Below are positions 1-8,469 of a stretch of DNA of 35,082 bases, one piece after another. Within the stretch, counting starts at the first letter, position 1. Each line of letters opens with the position of its first letter. Both the position numbers and the translations under genes were made by a program. Under the pieces are notes generated by a model. The model was not told where the DNA came from. It did no database searches and saw only the letters and a program-made list of their open reading frames with translations. The stretch lies in assembly GCA_007136585.1 (NCBI GenBank), contig SLGR01000092.1:1-35082 (forward strand). The letters run 5' to 3'. This DNA comes from Candidatus Sumerlaeota bacterium (GTDB lineage Bacteria; CG03; SLGR01).

Positions 1-40
1 ATCATATTTATACCGTTTCGGTCAAGAGAGATTCGCAGGT

Positions 41-1216
41 CTATGCGGTACGCCCTTCCGCGGGGGAGGCCTCCTCAGCCTTTATGATAGAGTACTTGGC
101 AAGAAGGGGCCCGAATATTTCGTATATTACCGTTGTGGCTATTATAACCGAGAGCACATACCCTCCCGGGCCCGGGAAGAAACTGTTTATTATCATCGCC
201 ATACCCAGCGCGACACCCGCCTGGGGGGCAAGCCCCGCTCCCAGGTATCTCCGGTATATTCCGGGAAGCCCCATAACCCTTGCCGCCGCCCATACGCCGG
301 AAACCTTCCCCAGCATCCTCGCGATAATATATGTACCGCCCAGAACCGCGAACATCCCGGTAAGCGGGGTTTCAAGGCTGGCCCCGGCAAGAACGAAAAA
401 TATAAGATACAGAGGCGCATCCACTTTCCTGAGGTTCTCAAAAAAACTGAAACTCTCCCTGTTGAAATTAACCAGGGCCCCGGACATAACCATACTTGAA
501 AGAAGAACCGAAACCCCAAGAAGATGGGCCAGCCCCGAGTTCAGAAGTATGAACCCCAGGACATAGAGAAGTATCTCGGAAGGCCTGGATATATACCCGG
601 AGAATAAAGAGAATATCCATCCCATAGCCGTTCCAAGGATAAAAGAACCCGCCACCTCGGAGAGACCGTAAAACAGGCCCTGGGAAATCCCTTCACCCCC
701 GGAGAGCAGGGAAAAAAAGAGCGCAAATATAATCAGGCCCCAGACATCGGAGAAGGCGACAACCCCGAGGAGGGTATCCGTAAACCGCCCTTTCGCACGG
801 AGCTCCCTGACCACCATCACAACCGCAGGGGGCGCGGTTGCGGGGGCTACAGCAGAGAGAGCAAGCGATATAAAAAGATCCCCTGTCAGAAGGTACACCG
901 CAGCACCCGTGACCAGGCAGGCCGTAATACTCTGCGCAAGGGATATGTATATTACAGGGCGCCCTATCTCTCTGAGGCGCTGTATGGAAAAGTTCTGTCC
1001 CAGGCTGAAAGAGATCACACTCAGCGCAAAAGTTGATATCAGCCCGGAGGCCTCAAGAAACGCCCCGGAAACCACGTTCAGGAATACGGGGCCGGCCAGA
1101 ACTCCCAGTATCATATACGAAGTAACAGCGGGAAGACGGAGCCGGCGCAGTAGACCCGAGAGGGTCAGCGCTGAAAGAAAAATTATCCCCATCGAAAGCA
1201 GGGGATGGATATTCAT
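41..1216 (-). CDS. Kef/NapA-type cation:proton antiporter, membrane domain only
   Basis: This is a 391-residue, very hydrophobic protein with about 11-12 predicted membrane segments and the general pattern of the CPA monovalent cation:proton antiporter superfamily. A small-residue and proline-rich stretch at about residues 121-131 is followed by a conserved Asp in a membrane segment (FSDVW, D157), the position where these carriers bind ion and proton. It should exchange Na+ or K+ for H+ across the inner membrane; the ion cannot be read from sequence. Unlike KefB/KefC it has no C-terminal RCK/TrkA-N domain. The gene upstream, which overlaps it by 4 bp (ATGA), encodes a free CBS-pair protein that could supply the missing regulatory domain (inference). 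It is the last gene of a packed unit that starts with the PiT gene. Confidence 0.85.
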   Translation of the reverse strand: MNIHPLLSMGIIFLSALTLSGLLRRLRLPAVTSYMILGVLAGPVFLNVVSGAFLEASGLISTFALSVISFSLGQNFSIQRLREIGRPVIYISLAQSITACLVTGAAVYLLTGDLFISLALSAVAPATAPPAVVMVVRELRAKGRFTDTLLGVVAFSDVWGLIIFALFFSLLSGGEGISQGLFYGLSEVAGSFILGTAMGWIFSLFSGYISRPSEILLYVLGFILLNSGLAHLLGVSVLLSSMVMSGALVNFNRESFSFFENLRKVDAPLYLIFFVLAGASLETPLTGMFAVLGGTYIIARMLGKVSGVWAAARVMGLPGIYRRYLGAGLAPQAGVALGMAMIINSFFPGPGGYVLSVIIATTVIYEIFGPLLAKYSIIKAEEASPAEGRTA

Positions 1217-1695
1217 TTAATAATGCCTTTCTTTTTAAAAAGGGTGTATATTATATCAAAAAGCCCGAGAACTCCCTCCAGCCGTCCGTCGGGACCGGTA
1301 ACCAGAAGGAGCCTTGTATTGTTCTTTTTCATTACCGAGTAGGCCTTAAGTATTGAATCTCCGGGAGATACACTCATAAAGTCCGGTGACATTATCTCGT
1401 CGGCAACCACAAGTATCCCCATCTCCGGGGTTATATACTCCATCTCGAGCTCGTCCGAAGGGGCCTCGTCTATAAAAGGCATAGTCTGAAGAAGCCTGGT
1501 AATCTCTGAAGACCGCGGCTGGAAGACCGAGGTTATACCGTCAAGAGTTATGACCCCGGCAACCCTTCTCTCTCCCTCAACAACAGGGAGCACGTGAAAC
1601 CTGTGTTCCCTGAAGACCTTTATTATCTCCTTAAGCGGAGCGCCTCGCCTCACCGAAACCGGATCCGGATCTATGCACTCACTGACTTTTAACAT
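1213..1695 (-). CDS. CBS-pair domain protein
   Basis: This 160-residue soluble protein is made almost entirely of two CBS motifs, at about residues 5-58 and 100-157, with a linker of about 40 residues. The first has the typical end of a CBS unit (VAGVITLDG) and the second ends LEGVLGLFDI. Free CBS pairs usually bind adenine nucleotides and change the activity of a partner protein. The gene overlaps the PHP gene upstream by 7 bp and the antiporter downstream by 4 bp, so coupled translation is likely and the antiporter is the natural candidate partner (inference). No catalytic domain is present. Confidence 0.85.
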   Translation of the reverse strand: MLKVSECIDPDPVSVRRGAPLKEIIKVFREHRFHVLPVVEGERRVAGVITLDGITSVFQPRSSEITRLLQTMPFIDEAPSDELEMEYITPEMGILVVADEIMSPDFMSVSPGDSILKAYSVMKKNNTRLLLVTGPDGRLEGVLGLFDIIYTLFKKKGIIK

Positions 1696-2552
1696 ACCAT
1701 TATATGCCTGTTCTTGCGTTCCCTGTCTATCTTCTCGGCTTTCAGCTTCTCCACCGAATTGTAATCAACATCAATACTGCCTATGGGGTTTTCATCGGGG
1801 CGGCTCCCGTGAGAATCGGAACCTCCTGTAACCAGGAGACCCAGGTCAGAAGCAAACCCGGCAAGTTTTCCGGACTGTCTGGCATCCTGTCCGGGGTGGT
1901 AGGCCTCTATCCCGCAGAGCCCCTGTTTTTTGAGTTTTCTCAGAAACGACTTATGCCCGCCCCCGTAAACCGGGTGCGCCACCACCGGAAGCCCCCCCAC
2001 CCTCTGTATCATACTTATGGCCTCGTCCGGGGTTACCCTGAGTTTCTTTACAAAAGCCGGGCGCCCCTGCTCAAGGTATTTTCTGAAAGCCTCCTGGGTA
2101 TCGGATACTATACCGGAATTCACAAGACACCTGGCAAAATGTATCCTGCTTATTGACCCCTCGCCCGCATAGGAAAAAAGCATCTGCTCATCTATATCAA
2201 CCCCTATTTTCTTCAGTTTGTTGAGTATATGTATGGCCCTTCTTTCCCTGGCCCTCTGGAAAACCTTAAGTTTTCCCTGAAACCAGTTATTCTCCCAGTT
2301 TATATAAAAGCCCAGCATATGTATCTCCGTGCCGTTATACTCGCACGAAAGCTCTATCCCCGGTATAACCTCTATCCCGTACCTGGCCCCCGCCTTAAGG
2401 GCGCGTTCGATCCCCTCGGTTATGTCATGGTCAGTAACGGCTATCGCCGAGACCCCTGCGCTTATGGCCGCCTCCACGGCCTCTTCGGGCTGGTAGGTGC
2501 CGTCCGAAAATGTGGTATGAATATGAAGATCCGCTTTTTTAATCGTGCTCAA
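1689..2552 (-). CDS. PHP-domain phosphoesterase (TrpH/RNase AM-like)
   Basis: This 287-residue protein has the metal-binding motifs of a stand-alone PHP domain: DLHIHT (H10, H12), DHD at 41-43, E67, H138, H193 and a final SDSHG around D246-H248. The family hydrolyses phosphate esters with a trinuclear metal centre; the E. coli relative YciV/TrpH (RNase AM) removes nucleotides from RNA 5' ends and also acts on 3',5'-bisphosphonucleotides. Length and motif order fit TrpH/YciV rather than the PHP domains of DNA polymerases or histidinol phosphatase. The start lies 2 nt past the stop of the TPR/HEAT gene and its end overlaps the CBS gene. The exact substrate is unknown. Confidence 0.88.
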   Translation of the reverse strand: MSTIKKADLHIHTTFSDGTYQPEEAVEAAISAGVSAIAVTDHDITEGIERALKAGARYGIEVIPGIELSCEYNGTEIHMLGFYINWENNWFQGKLKVFQRARERRAIHILNKLKKIGVDIDEQMLFSYAGEGSISRIHFARCLVNSGIVSDTQEAFRKYLEQGRPAFVKKLRVTPDEAISMIQRVGGLPVVAHPVYGGGHKSFLRKLKKQGLCGIEAYHPGQDARQSGKLAGFASDLGLLVTGGSDSHGSRPDENPIGSIDVDYNSVEKLKAEKIDRERKNRHIMVC

Positions 2553-2554
2553 AG

Positions 2555-3949
2555 TTACTTCTTCCTTTTCTGCGCCTCTATCATCCTGCGTATCTCACCC
2601 CCTATATCCTCTTTGAGTTCCGCCATGCTCTCAAAGGCCTTTACCGCCCTGTCCCTGACCCTTTCTTCAACATCCTCAATAAGTTTCCGTATAACCGGAA
2701 CGGTTTCAGGGGTCCCTATCTCCCCGGCCGCCCAGGCCGCCGAGGCCCTCATCCACTTATCTGAATGCTCGGCCATCCTTTTAAGGACAGTCAGGGAGGC
2801 CTCCTGGTTATAGCGGTATATGGCAACACAGGCGTTTGCCCTCACCCTGTTATTGGGATCGCTGAGATAGGGCTTGAGCATCTTTTCCGCTATATTGGGA
2901 TCGGATATTGTTTTCGGGATCATCTCCACACCGTCGGCTCGGGCCCGGACATGAGGGTTCACATCAGTTATGACCATCCGTCCGTCTTTTCCCTTAAGCT
3001 CAATTTTCTCGGTCTTTTCCCCCGCAAGGGCTTTTGCCTGCATATTCAGAAGCTCAAGAAGCCGGTTCTGGTTTTCTTCAAACTGGCCTTCAAGGCGGTC
3101 TTTTATCTCCTCAAGATCTTTCTTAGCCTGACCCGAAGCCGAGAAAGAAACCTGCTTGACGGCTTCCCGCTGCCCGTCTATCATCTTGTTTATACTTCGG
3201 GCAACCCTTTCCTCAAGCTCCCCGGACTGCTCCTCGGCCTCCTTCAGACGGGCGGCGATCTTTTCTTCCAGTTCCTCAATCTGGTACTGCCCCTCATAAC
3301 TTGTATCACTCAGCCTTCTGAGCGCCCTGAATATGAGAAACCCCACCAGAAGGAAAAGAACTCCTCCCCCCGAGAGCCCGTAAAGAAGGATCCTACCCGA
3401 TCTCTCCCCCCTGTCACGGAGCGCTTCTATCTGCGCCGAATATTCCTCAATCTCCCCCTGTACCGATGAGAGTTCCTGCTGAAGAGTATCCCTCTGGGCT
3501 GTAAGCCGGTTTATCTGGTTCCTCAGCGATGCGTTCGCCGAGCGCTGGGCGGAAAGCTGCTCCCTGAGCTCACGGAGCTCCGGGGCGGGGTCAGGGGCGG
3601 CGGGACGGGGAGGTGAGACCTCCGCCTCCACGGCATCTATAAGCTCCCTTGCCTCCTCACCTTCGGGGTCTGCCTCAAGGGCCTTTCTGAAATATTCCAG
3701 GGCCCTGCTCTGCCTCTCCCTCTCAAGATGCGCTTTCCCTTCCTCAAGGTAGGAATTATAGAGCAGCCGGCGGGCGCGGGGATTATCCTCTATTTCAAGA
3801 ACCCTCTCAAAATCGGTTATCGCCTCAGTGTAATCTCCCCTCAGGTACCGGCGTATGCCTCTCTCCAGTATATCGGAGACCGCGGAGTGACCCGCCGAAA
3901 AAACCGTAAAGACCAGAATTATAACAGCTGAATATATTTTATTCCTCAC
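2555..3949 (-). CDS. TPR / coiled-coil / transmembrane / HEAT-repeat protein
   Basis: I do not recognise this 464-residue protein as a named family. Visible parts are a signal-anchor-like N-terminus (about 5-25), two TPR-like helical pairs (about 28-105), a Pro/Ala-rich linker, a coiled coil (about 122-182), a strong membrane helix (about 187-210), a second long coiled coil (about 220-310), and HEAT-like repeats to the end (about 350-460; a clear repeat is the RASAAWAAGEIG stretch at 401-412). If residues 1-25 are a cleaved signal, the TPR part lies in the periplasm and the HEAT part in the cytoplasm; if uncleaved, the topology differs. The GTG start overlaps the end of the PorV-like gene by 11 bp. 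A role linking an envelope complex to cytoplasmic partners is inference. Confidence 0.75.
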   Translation of the reverse strand: MRNKIYSAVIILVFTVFSAGHSAVSDILERGIRRYLRGDYTEAITDFERVLEIEDNPRARRLLYNSYLEEGKAHLERERQSRALEYFRKALEADPEGEEARELIDAVEAEVSPPRPAAPDPAPELRELREQLSAQRSANASLRNQINRLTAQRDTLQQELSSVQGEIEEYSAQIEALRDRGERSGRILLYGLSGGGVLFLLVGFLIFRALRRLSDTSYEGQYQIEELEEKIAARLKEAEEQSGELEERVARSINKMIDGQREAVKQVSFSASGQAKKDLEEIKDRLEGQFEENQNRLLELLNMQAKALAGEKTEKIELKGKDGRMVITDVNPHVRARADGVEMIPKTISDPNIAEKMLKPYLSDPNNRVRANACVAIYRYNQEASLTVLKRMAEHSDKWMRASAAWAAGEIGTPETVPVIRKLIEDVEERVRDRAVKAFESMAELKEDIGGEIRRMIEAQKRKK

Positions 3950-5291
3950 CTAAATCAATAACCTCCTGTATGCGCCTGTAAAGGCTTAACACGTCCCTTG
4001 AATCCGGGTTCAGTTTTAGAGCCTCAACAAGATGAGACTCCGCTTCCAGGTACTCGCCTTCTTCAAGAAGCTCCCTGGCCTTTATGAGATGGTCAAGGTA
4101 CCATAGCTCTTCGTAATACGGCGCCAGGAGTTTTGCGTTCTCCAGCTTTACCCTGGCCTGCCTTATCCTTCCGGCGTAATACTCCCGGAGAATCTCTTTT
4201 TTCATTTCAGAGGCTCTCCCCAGGTTCAGTATTCTCGCACGCTCCTTCCACTCGCGTATATCTTCCTCAAGTTCAGTGATTCTCCTGTCGGCCCCATATC
4301 TCTCCCTGTACTTATCCACAGCGCCCAGAGCGCCGCGGATATCCTCCAGGTTGAAAAGCCTTACCGCCTCCAGGTACCGGGCCTCCCTTTCAAGCTCCTT
4401 TTCCTTCTCTTCAAGCTCCTCTTCCCTCCTGGAAGGGGATACCCCGAATTTCCGGGAATACTGGAAATAATGGGTATTATCATCCTCCCCGGATACGAAT
4501 GCGTATGCGAAATTCATCCTTTCGGAGAGTATCCCCAGCCCCGCGCTCCACTCATCTTCCCTTACCCCGCCTCTCAGGGCCAGGGCGGGGTCCGGAAATA
4601 TCTCTATCCCCGCGGAGTAGAAGCGTTCGGCATCCCTGAAATCTTCCATAAAATCCTCTATACTGACTTCTCCCGTTATATTAAGGAACCTGCTTGAGAA
4701 AAGACTTATCCCCGCCCTGAGACGCGGGGTAAGAGGCATATCCCCAAGAGACGAATCCGGAAACTCCAGCACGGGAGTATTCAGGTTATAAGCGGCGGCC
4801 CCGGCCTTCAGCCAGGAGACGGGGGTTAGCATCAGACCGGCGTCTGCGGCGAAAGCTTCTCCCCTCTCGCCGGAAGAAGTAACAGCAACCGCCCGGGCCG
4901 TTCCACCTGCCGAGAGCCACCTGAAAACCCTGAGAGAGAGAGAGAGAAGATAGTTCTGCATATGTTCCGAAGTGCCGCGGTACCCGGCCCCGACCCCGCC
5001 CGAGAGGCTTCCCCGGCGGCTGAACGGGTATATATACTCGGTATGAGCCATATGGGTATCCGGGCTGGTATTCCCGTAAAAAATACTAAACCGGCTGTAA
5101 GTAAGTTCCGCGGCCGAAGCGGGGTTAATAAGAGGGGAGATATGCTCCCCACCAAGAGCCGCGCCGCTTCCGGCAAGGGCCCTCACCCCGGCAGAGGGGC
5201 TCATATCGGGAAATATGGGCCCTTCCGAAGAAAGGGCCTTACCAGAAAACCCCAGTAAAACCGCGGCAGTAATGAGAAAGCTTTTTTTCAC
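3939..5291 (-). CDS. PorV/PorQ-like outer-membrane barrel with C-terminal coiled coil and TPR
   Basis: This 450-residue protein has a signal peptide (about 1-21) and then the start typical of the PorV/PorQ (UPF0164) group: a segment around residues 30-63 with repeated Ala/Gly followed by INPASAAEL. Alternating amphipathic strands continue to about residue 283 and should form an outer-membrane beta barrel. The rest is unusual: a highly charged coiled coil (about 286-312) and TPR-like helices to the end, presumably in the periplasm. PorV proteins in Bacteroidetes work with the type IX secretion system, but no other T9SS gene is seen here, so that role is not claimed. The gene lies between the gamma carbonic anhydrase (4-bp overlap) and the TPR/HEAT protein (11-bp overlap). 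An (GA)8 tract lies inside the barrel part. Confidence 0.75.
   Translation of the reverse strand: MKKSFLITAAVLLGFSGKALSSEGPIFPDMSPSAGVRALAGSGAALGGEHISPLINPASAAELTYSRFSIFYGNTSPDTHMAHTEYIYPFSRRGSLSGGVGAGYRGTSEHMQNYLLSLSLRVFRWLSAGGTARAVAVTSSGERGEAFAADAGLMLTPVSWLKAGAAAYNLNTPVLEFPDSSLGDMPLTPRLRAGISLFSSRFLNITGEVSIEDFMEDFRDAERFYSAGIEIFPDPALALRGGVREDEWSAGLGILSERMNFAYAFVSGEDDNTHYFQYSRKFGVSPSRREEELEEKEKELEREARYLEAVRLFNLEDIRGALGAVDKYRERYGADRRITELEEDIREWKERARILNLGRASEMKKEILREYYAGRIRQARVKLENAKLLAPYYEELWYLDHLIKARELLEEGEYLEAESHLVEALKLNPDSRDVLSLYRRIQEVIDLGEE
4932..4947. repeat. (GA)8 dinucleotide tract inside the PorV-like gene
   Basis: Eight uninterrupted GA units on the plus strand read as (TC)8 in the coding strand and encode alternating Leu/Ser around residues 115-120 of the barrel protein. 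A change of one unit would shift the frame and cut the protein early. Confidence 0.9.
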
Positions 5292-5800
5292 GTATTCCCG
5301 CCTGCGTGTATTTCCGCAAGTTTAACGTACTCGCGGGCCCTTTCCGCAATCATCTTCATCTCGGCCTCGGAAACATCTCTTACTCTCCTGGCGGGAATAC
5401 CCATATAAACCCCGTTTTTCTCAAGAACCGTCCCGGAAGGGACAAGAGCGCAGGCCCCCACAAGGCAACCCCTCTCCACGCAGGCAGAATCCAGTATAAC
5501 CGCGTTTATCCCTATCAGGGACCCGGACCGCACCAGGCATCCGTGCAGTACAGCGCCGTGCCCCACCGTGACACCGTCTCCGATAACCGCGGGGGCGTTA
5601 TATCCTGTATGTATGATAGCTCCGTCCTGAATATTTGTCCTGTTGCCGATTATTATCCCGGATACGTCACCTCTCAGAACCGCTCCGGGCCATATCGAGG
5701 AACCGCTTCCTATCTTGACATCCCCGATAACGGCTGCCGATTCGGATATGAAAGCCGCCCGGCTTATATCCGGTTTTCTTCCCTTAAACCCGGAAATCAT
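5288..5800 (-). CDS. Gamma-class carbonic anhydrase family protein
   Basis: This 170-residue protein is a left-handed beta-helix of hexapeptide repeats. The three zinc-ligand histidines of the gamma carbonic anhydrase group are in place: H64 (IIHTG), H81 and H86 (VGHGAVLHGC). The length fits the short YrdA/CaiE/PaaY-like group rather than the longer Cam enzyme, so it may hydrate CO2 weakly or act on another small substrate. It should be a cytoplasmic trimer. It is 45 nt downstream of the PiT gene and overlaps the PorV-like gene by 4 bp. Nothing in the neighbourhood fixes its substrate. Confidence 0.88.
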   Translation of the reverse strand: MISGFKGRKPDISRAAFISESAAVIGDVKIGSGSSIWPGAVLRGDVSGIIIGNRTNIQDGAIIHTGYNAPAVIGDGVTVGHGAVLHGCLVRSGSLIGINAVILDSACVERGCLVGACALVPSGTVLEKNGVYMGIPARRVRDVSEAEMKMIAERAREYVKLAEIHAGGNT

Positions 5801-5845
5801 ATTTTCCTCCCGGTGAGACCCGGAACCCCGTACACGGGGATGAAC

Positions 5846-6850
5846 TCAGCTTAAAGCAAATAACTGTATTAGAATATAACATAAAAAAGCTCCCGCAACC
5901 GGGGTCATTACCCACCCCGCGAATATGAACCTGAGTGACTGGAGGTTTATGGTCCTTGCCCCCTTTATAAGCCCAACCCCCGTTACAGCCCCGACCATAG
6001 CCTGTGAAGTAGATACCGGAACGCCTATCACTTTGCAGAAATGGACAGTCAGGGCCGAACCCAGCACGCATACAAAAGCCGAAAAGGGATCCAGCACGGT
6101 GATCTTACGCCCTATGGTTTCCATAACCTTCCTGGAGTAGGTAATTACCCCAAGGGACATCCCTATGCCTCCGACAGCGGCAGCCCTGAAGGCTGCAGCC
6201 CGGGAGTGGGGATCTCCGAAAACCCCGCTTATAAGAAACGGAGCCGTGGTAATGGCAGCGTGAGAAGCCCCCAGAGTATAGGCTCCGTAGGATCCGCTTA
6301 AGACCAGCAGGGCCCTGAAAACCCGGTTATATAGTATATCCGACCGTATAAAATAATTAACCGCCGGCGCAAGCACCCTGTAAAGGACATATACGACAAA
6401 AGCGGTTATAAGGGGATTTAAGACCCACACCGCGAACATCCTCATAAAAGCTTCCCACTCGGCTCCCGCCAGCCCCTGGAGGGCTATTCCTATCCCCATA
6501 ATACTTCCTATGGAAGCCTGCGAGGTAGAAGCCGGAACTGAGAGGTATGTAAGAACGGTTATGGTAAGAGCAGCTGAAAGAGCGGAAAAAAAAGCAAGGT
6601 CCCCGAGGTTCAGCCCGGAAACAGCGAATTCGGTCCCGGCCACACCGCCAACGCTGTCCATAAGACCCGGCCCCTCAACAATAGACCCTATCAGTATAAA
6701 TACCGCCGCAAGTATCACGGCGGACCTGTACCTCATGGCATCTGTGGCAACAGCCGGGCCGAATATATTTGCGGTATCGTTGGCCCCTACCCCCCATCCC
6801 AGGTATACACCGCCAAGAAACCTAAAGTGAGAAAGAAAACTCCACAGCAT
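5846..6850 (-). CDS. PiT-family inorganic phosphate transporter
   Basis: The protein has 334 residues and two copies of the PiT signature: an N-terminal GANDTAN segment at about 22-28 (with FGPAVAT just after) and a second half with PVSTSQAMVGAVTGVG; the matching first-half motif is PASTSQASIGSIMG. Around ten membrane segments are predicted. PiT carriers take up phosphate, usually as a neutral metal-phosphate complex, with protons or Na+. The large cytoplasmic loop of PitA is absent, as in many short bacterial and archaeal members. It is the first gene of the leftmost unit; an AT-rich sequence with TATAAT lies 10 nt before the ATG. No PhoU-like partner gene is adjacent. Confidence 0.92.
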   Translation of the reverse strand: MLWSFLSHFRFLGGVYLGWGVGANDTANIFGPAVATDAMRYRSAVILAAVFILIGSIVEGPGLMDSVGGVAGTEFAVSGLNLGDLAFFSALSAALTITVLTYLSVPASTSQASIGSIMGIGIALQGLAGAEWEAFMRMFAVWVLNPLITAFVVYVLYRVLAPAVNYFIRSDILYNRVFRALLVLSGSYGAYTLGASHAAITTAPFLISGVFGDPHSRAAAFRAAAVGGIGMSLGVITYSRKVMETIGRKITVLDPFSAFVCVLGSALTVHFCKVIGVPVSTSQAMVGAVTGVGLIKGARTINLQSLRFIFAGWVMTPVAGAFLCYILIQLFALS

Positions 6851-6860
6851 AATTTTATAT

Positions 6861-6866
6861 ATTATA
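6861..6866 (-). promoter_or_regulatory. Candidate -10 element for the PiT gene
   Basis: A perfect TATAAT on the minus strand ends 10 nt before the PiT ATG. Transcription would then start about 3-4 nt before the start codon. The -35 region is weak (TTTGCG at 16 nt, or TTGCGG at 15 nt). Confidence 0.4.
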
Positions 6867-7119
6867 AAATATCAGACCACGCCGCAAACCTGAGTTTTTC
6901 ACTGACAGGCCGGGACCTGAACAAAAACCCTGGAATCAATTTTAAAATCATACCCGCAGAGTTCCGGATAACCTAATATAAACGGTTCAGAGTCAAGTAA
7001 AATTGAAGTTTGCTCTCAGCGCGGTAACCATAGCATTACAATTCAAAAGGCGACCAGATACTGAAAATTCCTGAAAGAAGTTCTCCTGATTTCCCTGAAA
7101 AAAATTTCCGTTAAAATAG

Positions 7120-7154
7120 AGAGGGCGCAAACGCAAACTGCGCTTACGCCCTCT
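7120..7154 (-). terminator. Strong rho-independent terminator after the porin gene
   Basis: On the minus strand 35 nt fold into one hairpin of 16 pairs (8 GC-rich outer pairs AGAGGGCG/CGCCCTCT, then 8 inner pairs including two G-T) with a 3-nt loop. It is followed by CTATTTTAA and a second T-run further on. It begins 30 nt past the porin stop codon and closes the 7.2-10.4 kb unit. Confidence 0.88.
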
Positions 7155-7184
7155 GGTTTGTTAGATATTTACCCTGACTGCCGG

Positions 7185-8408
7185 TTAAAAATTCACCGCG
7201 TATTCAAGGGCGGCAAACCTTGCATCATCCAGACCGCTGGCATCAGGCATAAACTGGCTGTATGTGACAAATATGGAACTTGCCTCGCCTATGGGTGCGC
7301 TAAGCTTGACACCAACCTCGTCTCCTATATCATCTCCAGCCACCTCATCGCTGAGCATATAGTAATGGGCCATAAAATTGAGTCCCGGAACTATATCAAG
7401 GTTGAACCCCATTCCTATGGCCTCCAGGTCCGCCATTGATTTACCCGTAACGGCTGTCGCGTAGGCGTCCAGGTAATAATCATACCAGAACGTATCCATA
7501 AAGTAACCGTACATTGTGGCGGAACCAAACTCCTCGTTGTCTCCGGTAGCAGGATCGTCCCCGGTTGCCAGGAAATAATCCCCCTTAAGCGAAAGACCGT
7601 GGAAATCCGGTATATCATAGTTAAGCGCCGCATAGAGAAGCGAAGCATCGTAATCATTACCCCAAGCATCGCTCCCGGACTGCATTATATACTCGGCGTA
7701 ATGGCGGAAATTATCAAACCCGCCCTGCGCAAATATTCCGGCGAACTGTTTCTCGTCGCTCTCAAGGGCCGCATCATCCTTATTGCTGGCATAGTCAACT
7801 ATATAATATCCGGTAATATCGGTTACCGGCAGGGAATACGAGGCGGTAAGCCCGGTCTTATGCATACGGCTGTAGGCATCCTCCCTTGACCATCCTTCGC
7901 TGTTTAACCGGTAATGAAGAGCGCTTACTTCAAGCTCATCATACCCGTAGGAGGCCTTCAGACCGTCTAACCCGGCCCAGTCAGATGTAAGGACAAACCC
8001 CCGCCCCAGGAATATGTTCTGCCGCCCGATATCAAGAGAGAGGTTCTCTGTCAGAAGATCCGATACCCTGAGATACCCGGTCTGCAGCCGGAATGAACTG
8101 CCGCCCGTAGCCGGCCTCCACCCCCTGCCCAGTGCGGGCCAGTAATCGGAATCCTCTCCCATTGTGTTCTCAAACTCGGCAACTATATTTATATATACGT
8201 TCTCCGAAACGTTTCCGTCCAGACCCAGATGTATCCTGTTTCTCATAAACTCCTGGAAATCATCCGGATCATCCACAAGACCCATATTATCCATCATCTG
8301 CCAGCGCAGCCGGTACTGACCTGTAAAGTTCAAATCTTCCAGGTCAAACGCGTGCCCGCCTGATACAAGACCCAGGATTACAAGCAGCGAAATTACCTTG
8401 ATCTTCAT
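7185..8408 (-). CDS. Outer-membrane porin, alginate-export-like barrel
   Basis: This 407-residue protein has a clean signal peptide (about 1-20, ending GGHA) and then continuous alternating amphipathic strands with acidic turns, ending in an aromatic residue (AVNF), the usual BAM recognition feature. The first strands (GQYRLRWQ, then FMRNRIHLGLDG) match the general pattern of the alginate-export/porin-like group of 16-18 strand barrels. It should allow diffusion of small, perhaps anionic, solutes; the substrate cannot be read. The start is well fixed by AAGAGGAGG 5 nt upstream of the ATG. It is downstream of two substrate-binding protein genes and ends at a strong terminator, which suggests shared regulation with them. 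Confidence 0.78.
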   Translation of the reverse strand: MKIKVISLLVILGLVSGGHAFDLEDLNFTGQYRLRWQMMDNMGLVDDPDDFQEFMRNRIHLGLDGNVSENVYINIVAEFENTMGEDSDYWPALGRGWRPATGGSSFRLQTGYLRVSDLLTENLSLDIGRQNIFLGRGFVLTSDWAGLDGLKASYGYDELEVSALHYRLNSEGWSREDAYSRMHKTGLTASYSLPVTDITGYYIVDYASNKDDAALESDEKQFAGIFAQGGFDNFRHYAEYIMQSGSDAWGNDYDASLLYAALNYDIPDFHGLSLKGDYFLATGDDPATGDNEEFGSATMYGYFMDTFWYDYYLDAYATAVTGKSMADLEAIGMGFNLDIVPGLNFMAHYYMLSDEVAGDDIGDEVGVKLSAPIGEASSIFVTYSQFMPDASGLDDARFAALEYAVNF

Positions 8409-8469
8409 ACATTCCTCCTCTTAATATCCTCCAACACCATCTGATTTTGTACTTTATGATCCAGGTAAA

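Larger units (their letters stand above)
6851..7184. other. 334-nt intergenic region between porin and PiT genes
   Basis: Besides the terminator at 7120-7154 and the candidate -10 element at 6861-6866, I see no coding sequence, repeat or RNA gene here. The region is AT-rich, with several short A/T runs. Confidence 0.6.

Noticed and set aside
84-566. Plus-strand open frames opposite the antiporter, and similar long plus-strand frames across 1.7-28.6 kb
   Set aside because: They lie opposite genes with clear family motifs, show no family features of their own and have no ribosome binding sites.
3939-5291. Type IX secretion component
   Set aside because: Only the barrel resembles PorV; no other T9SS gene is present and the C-terminal part is different.
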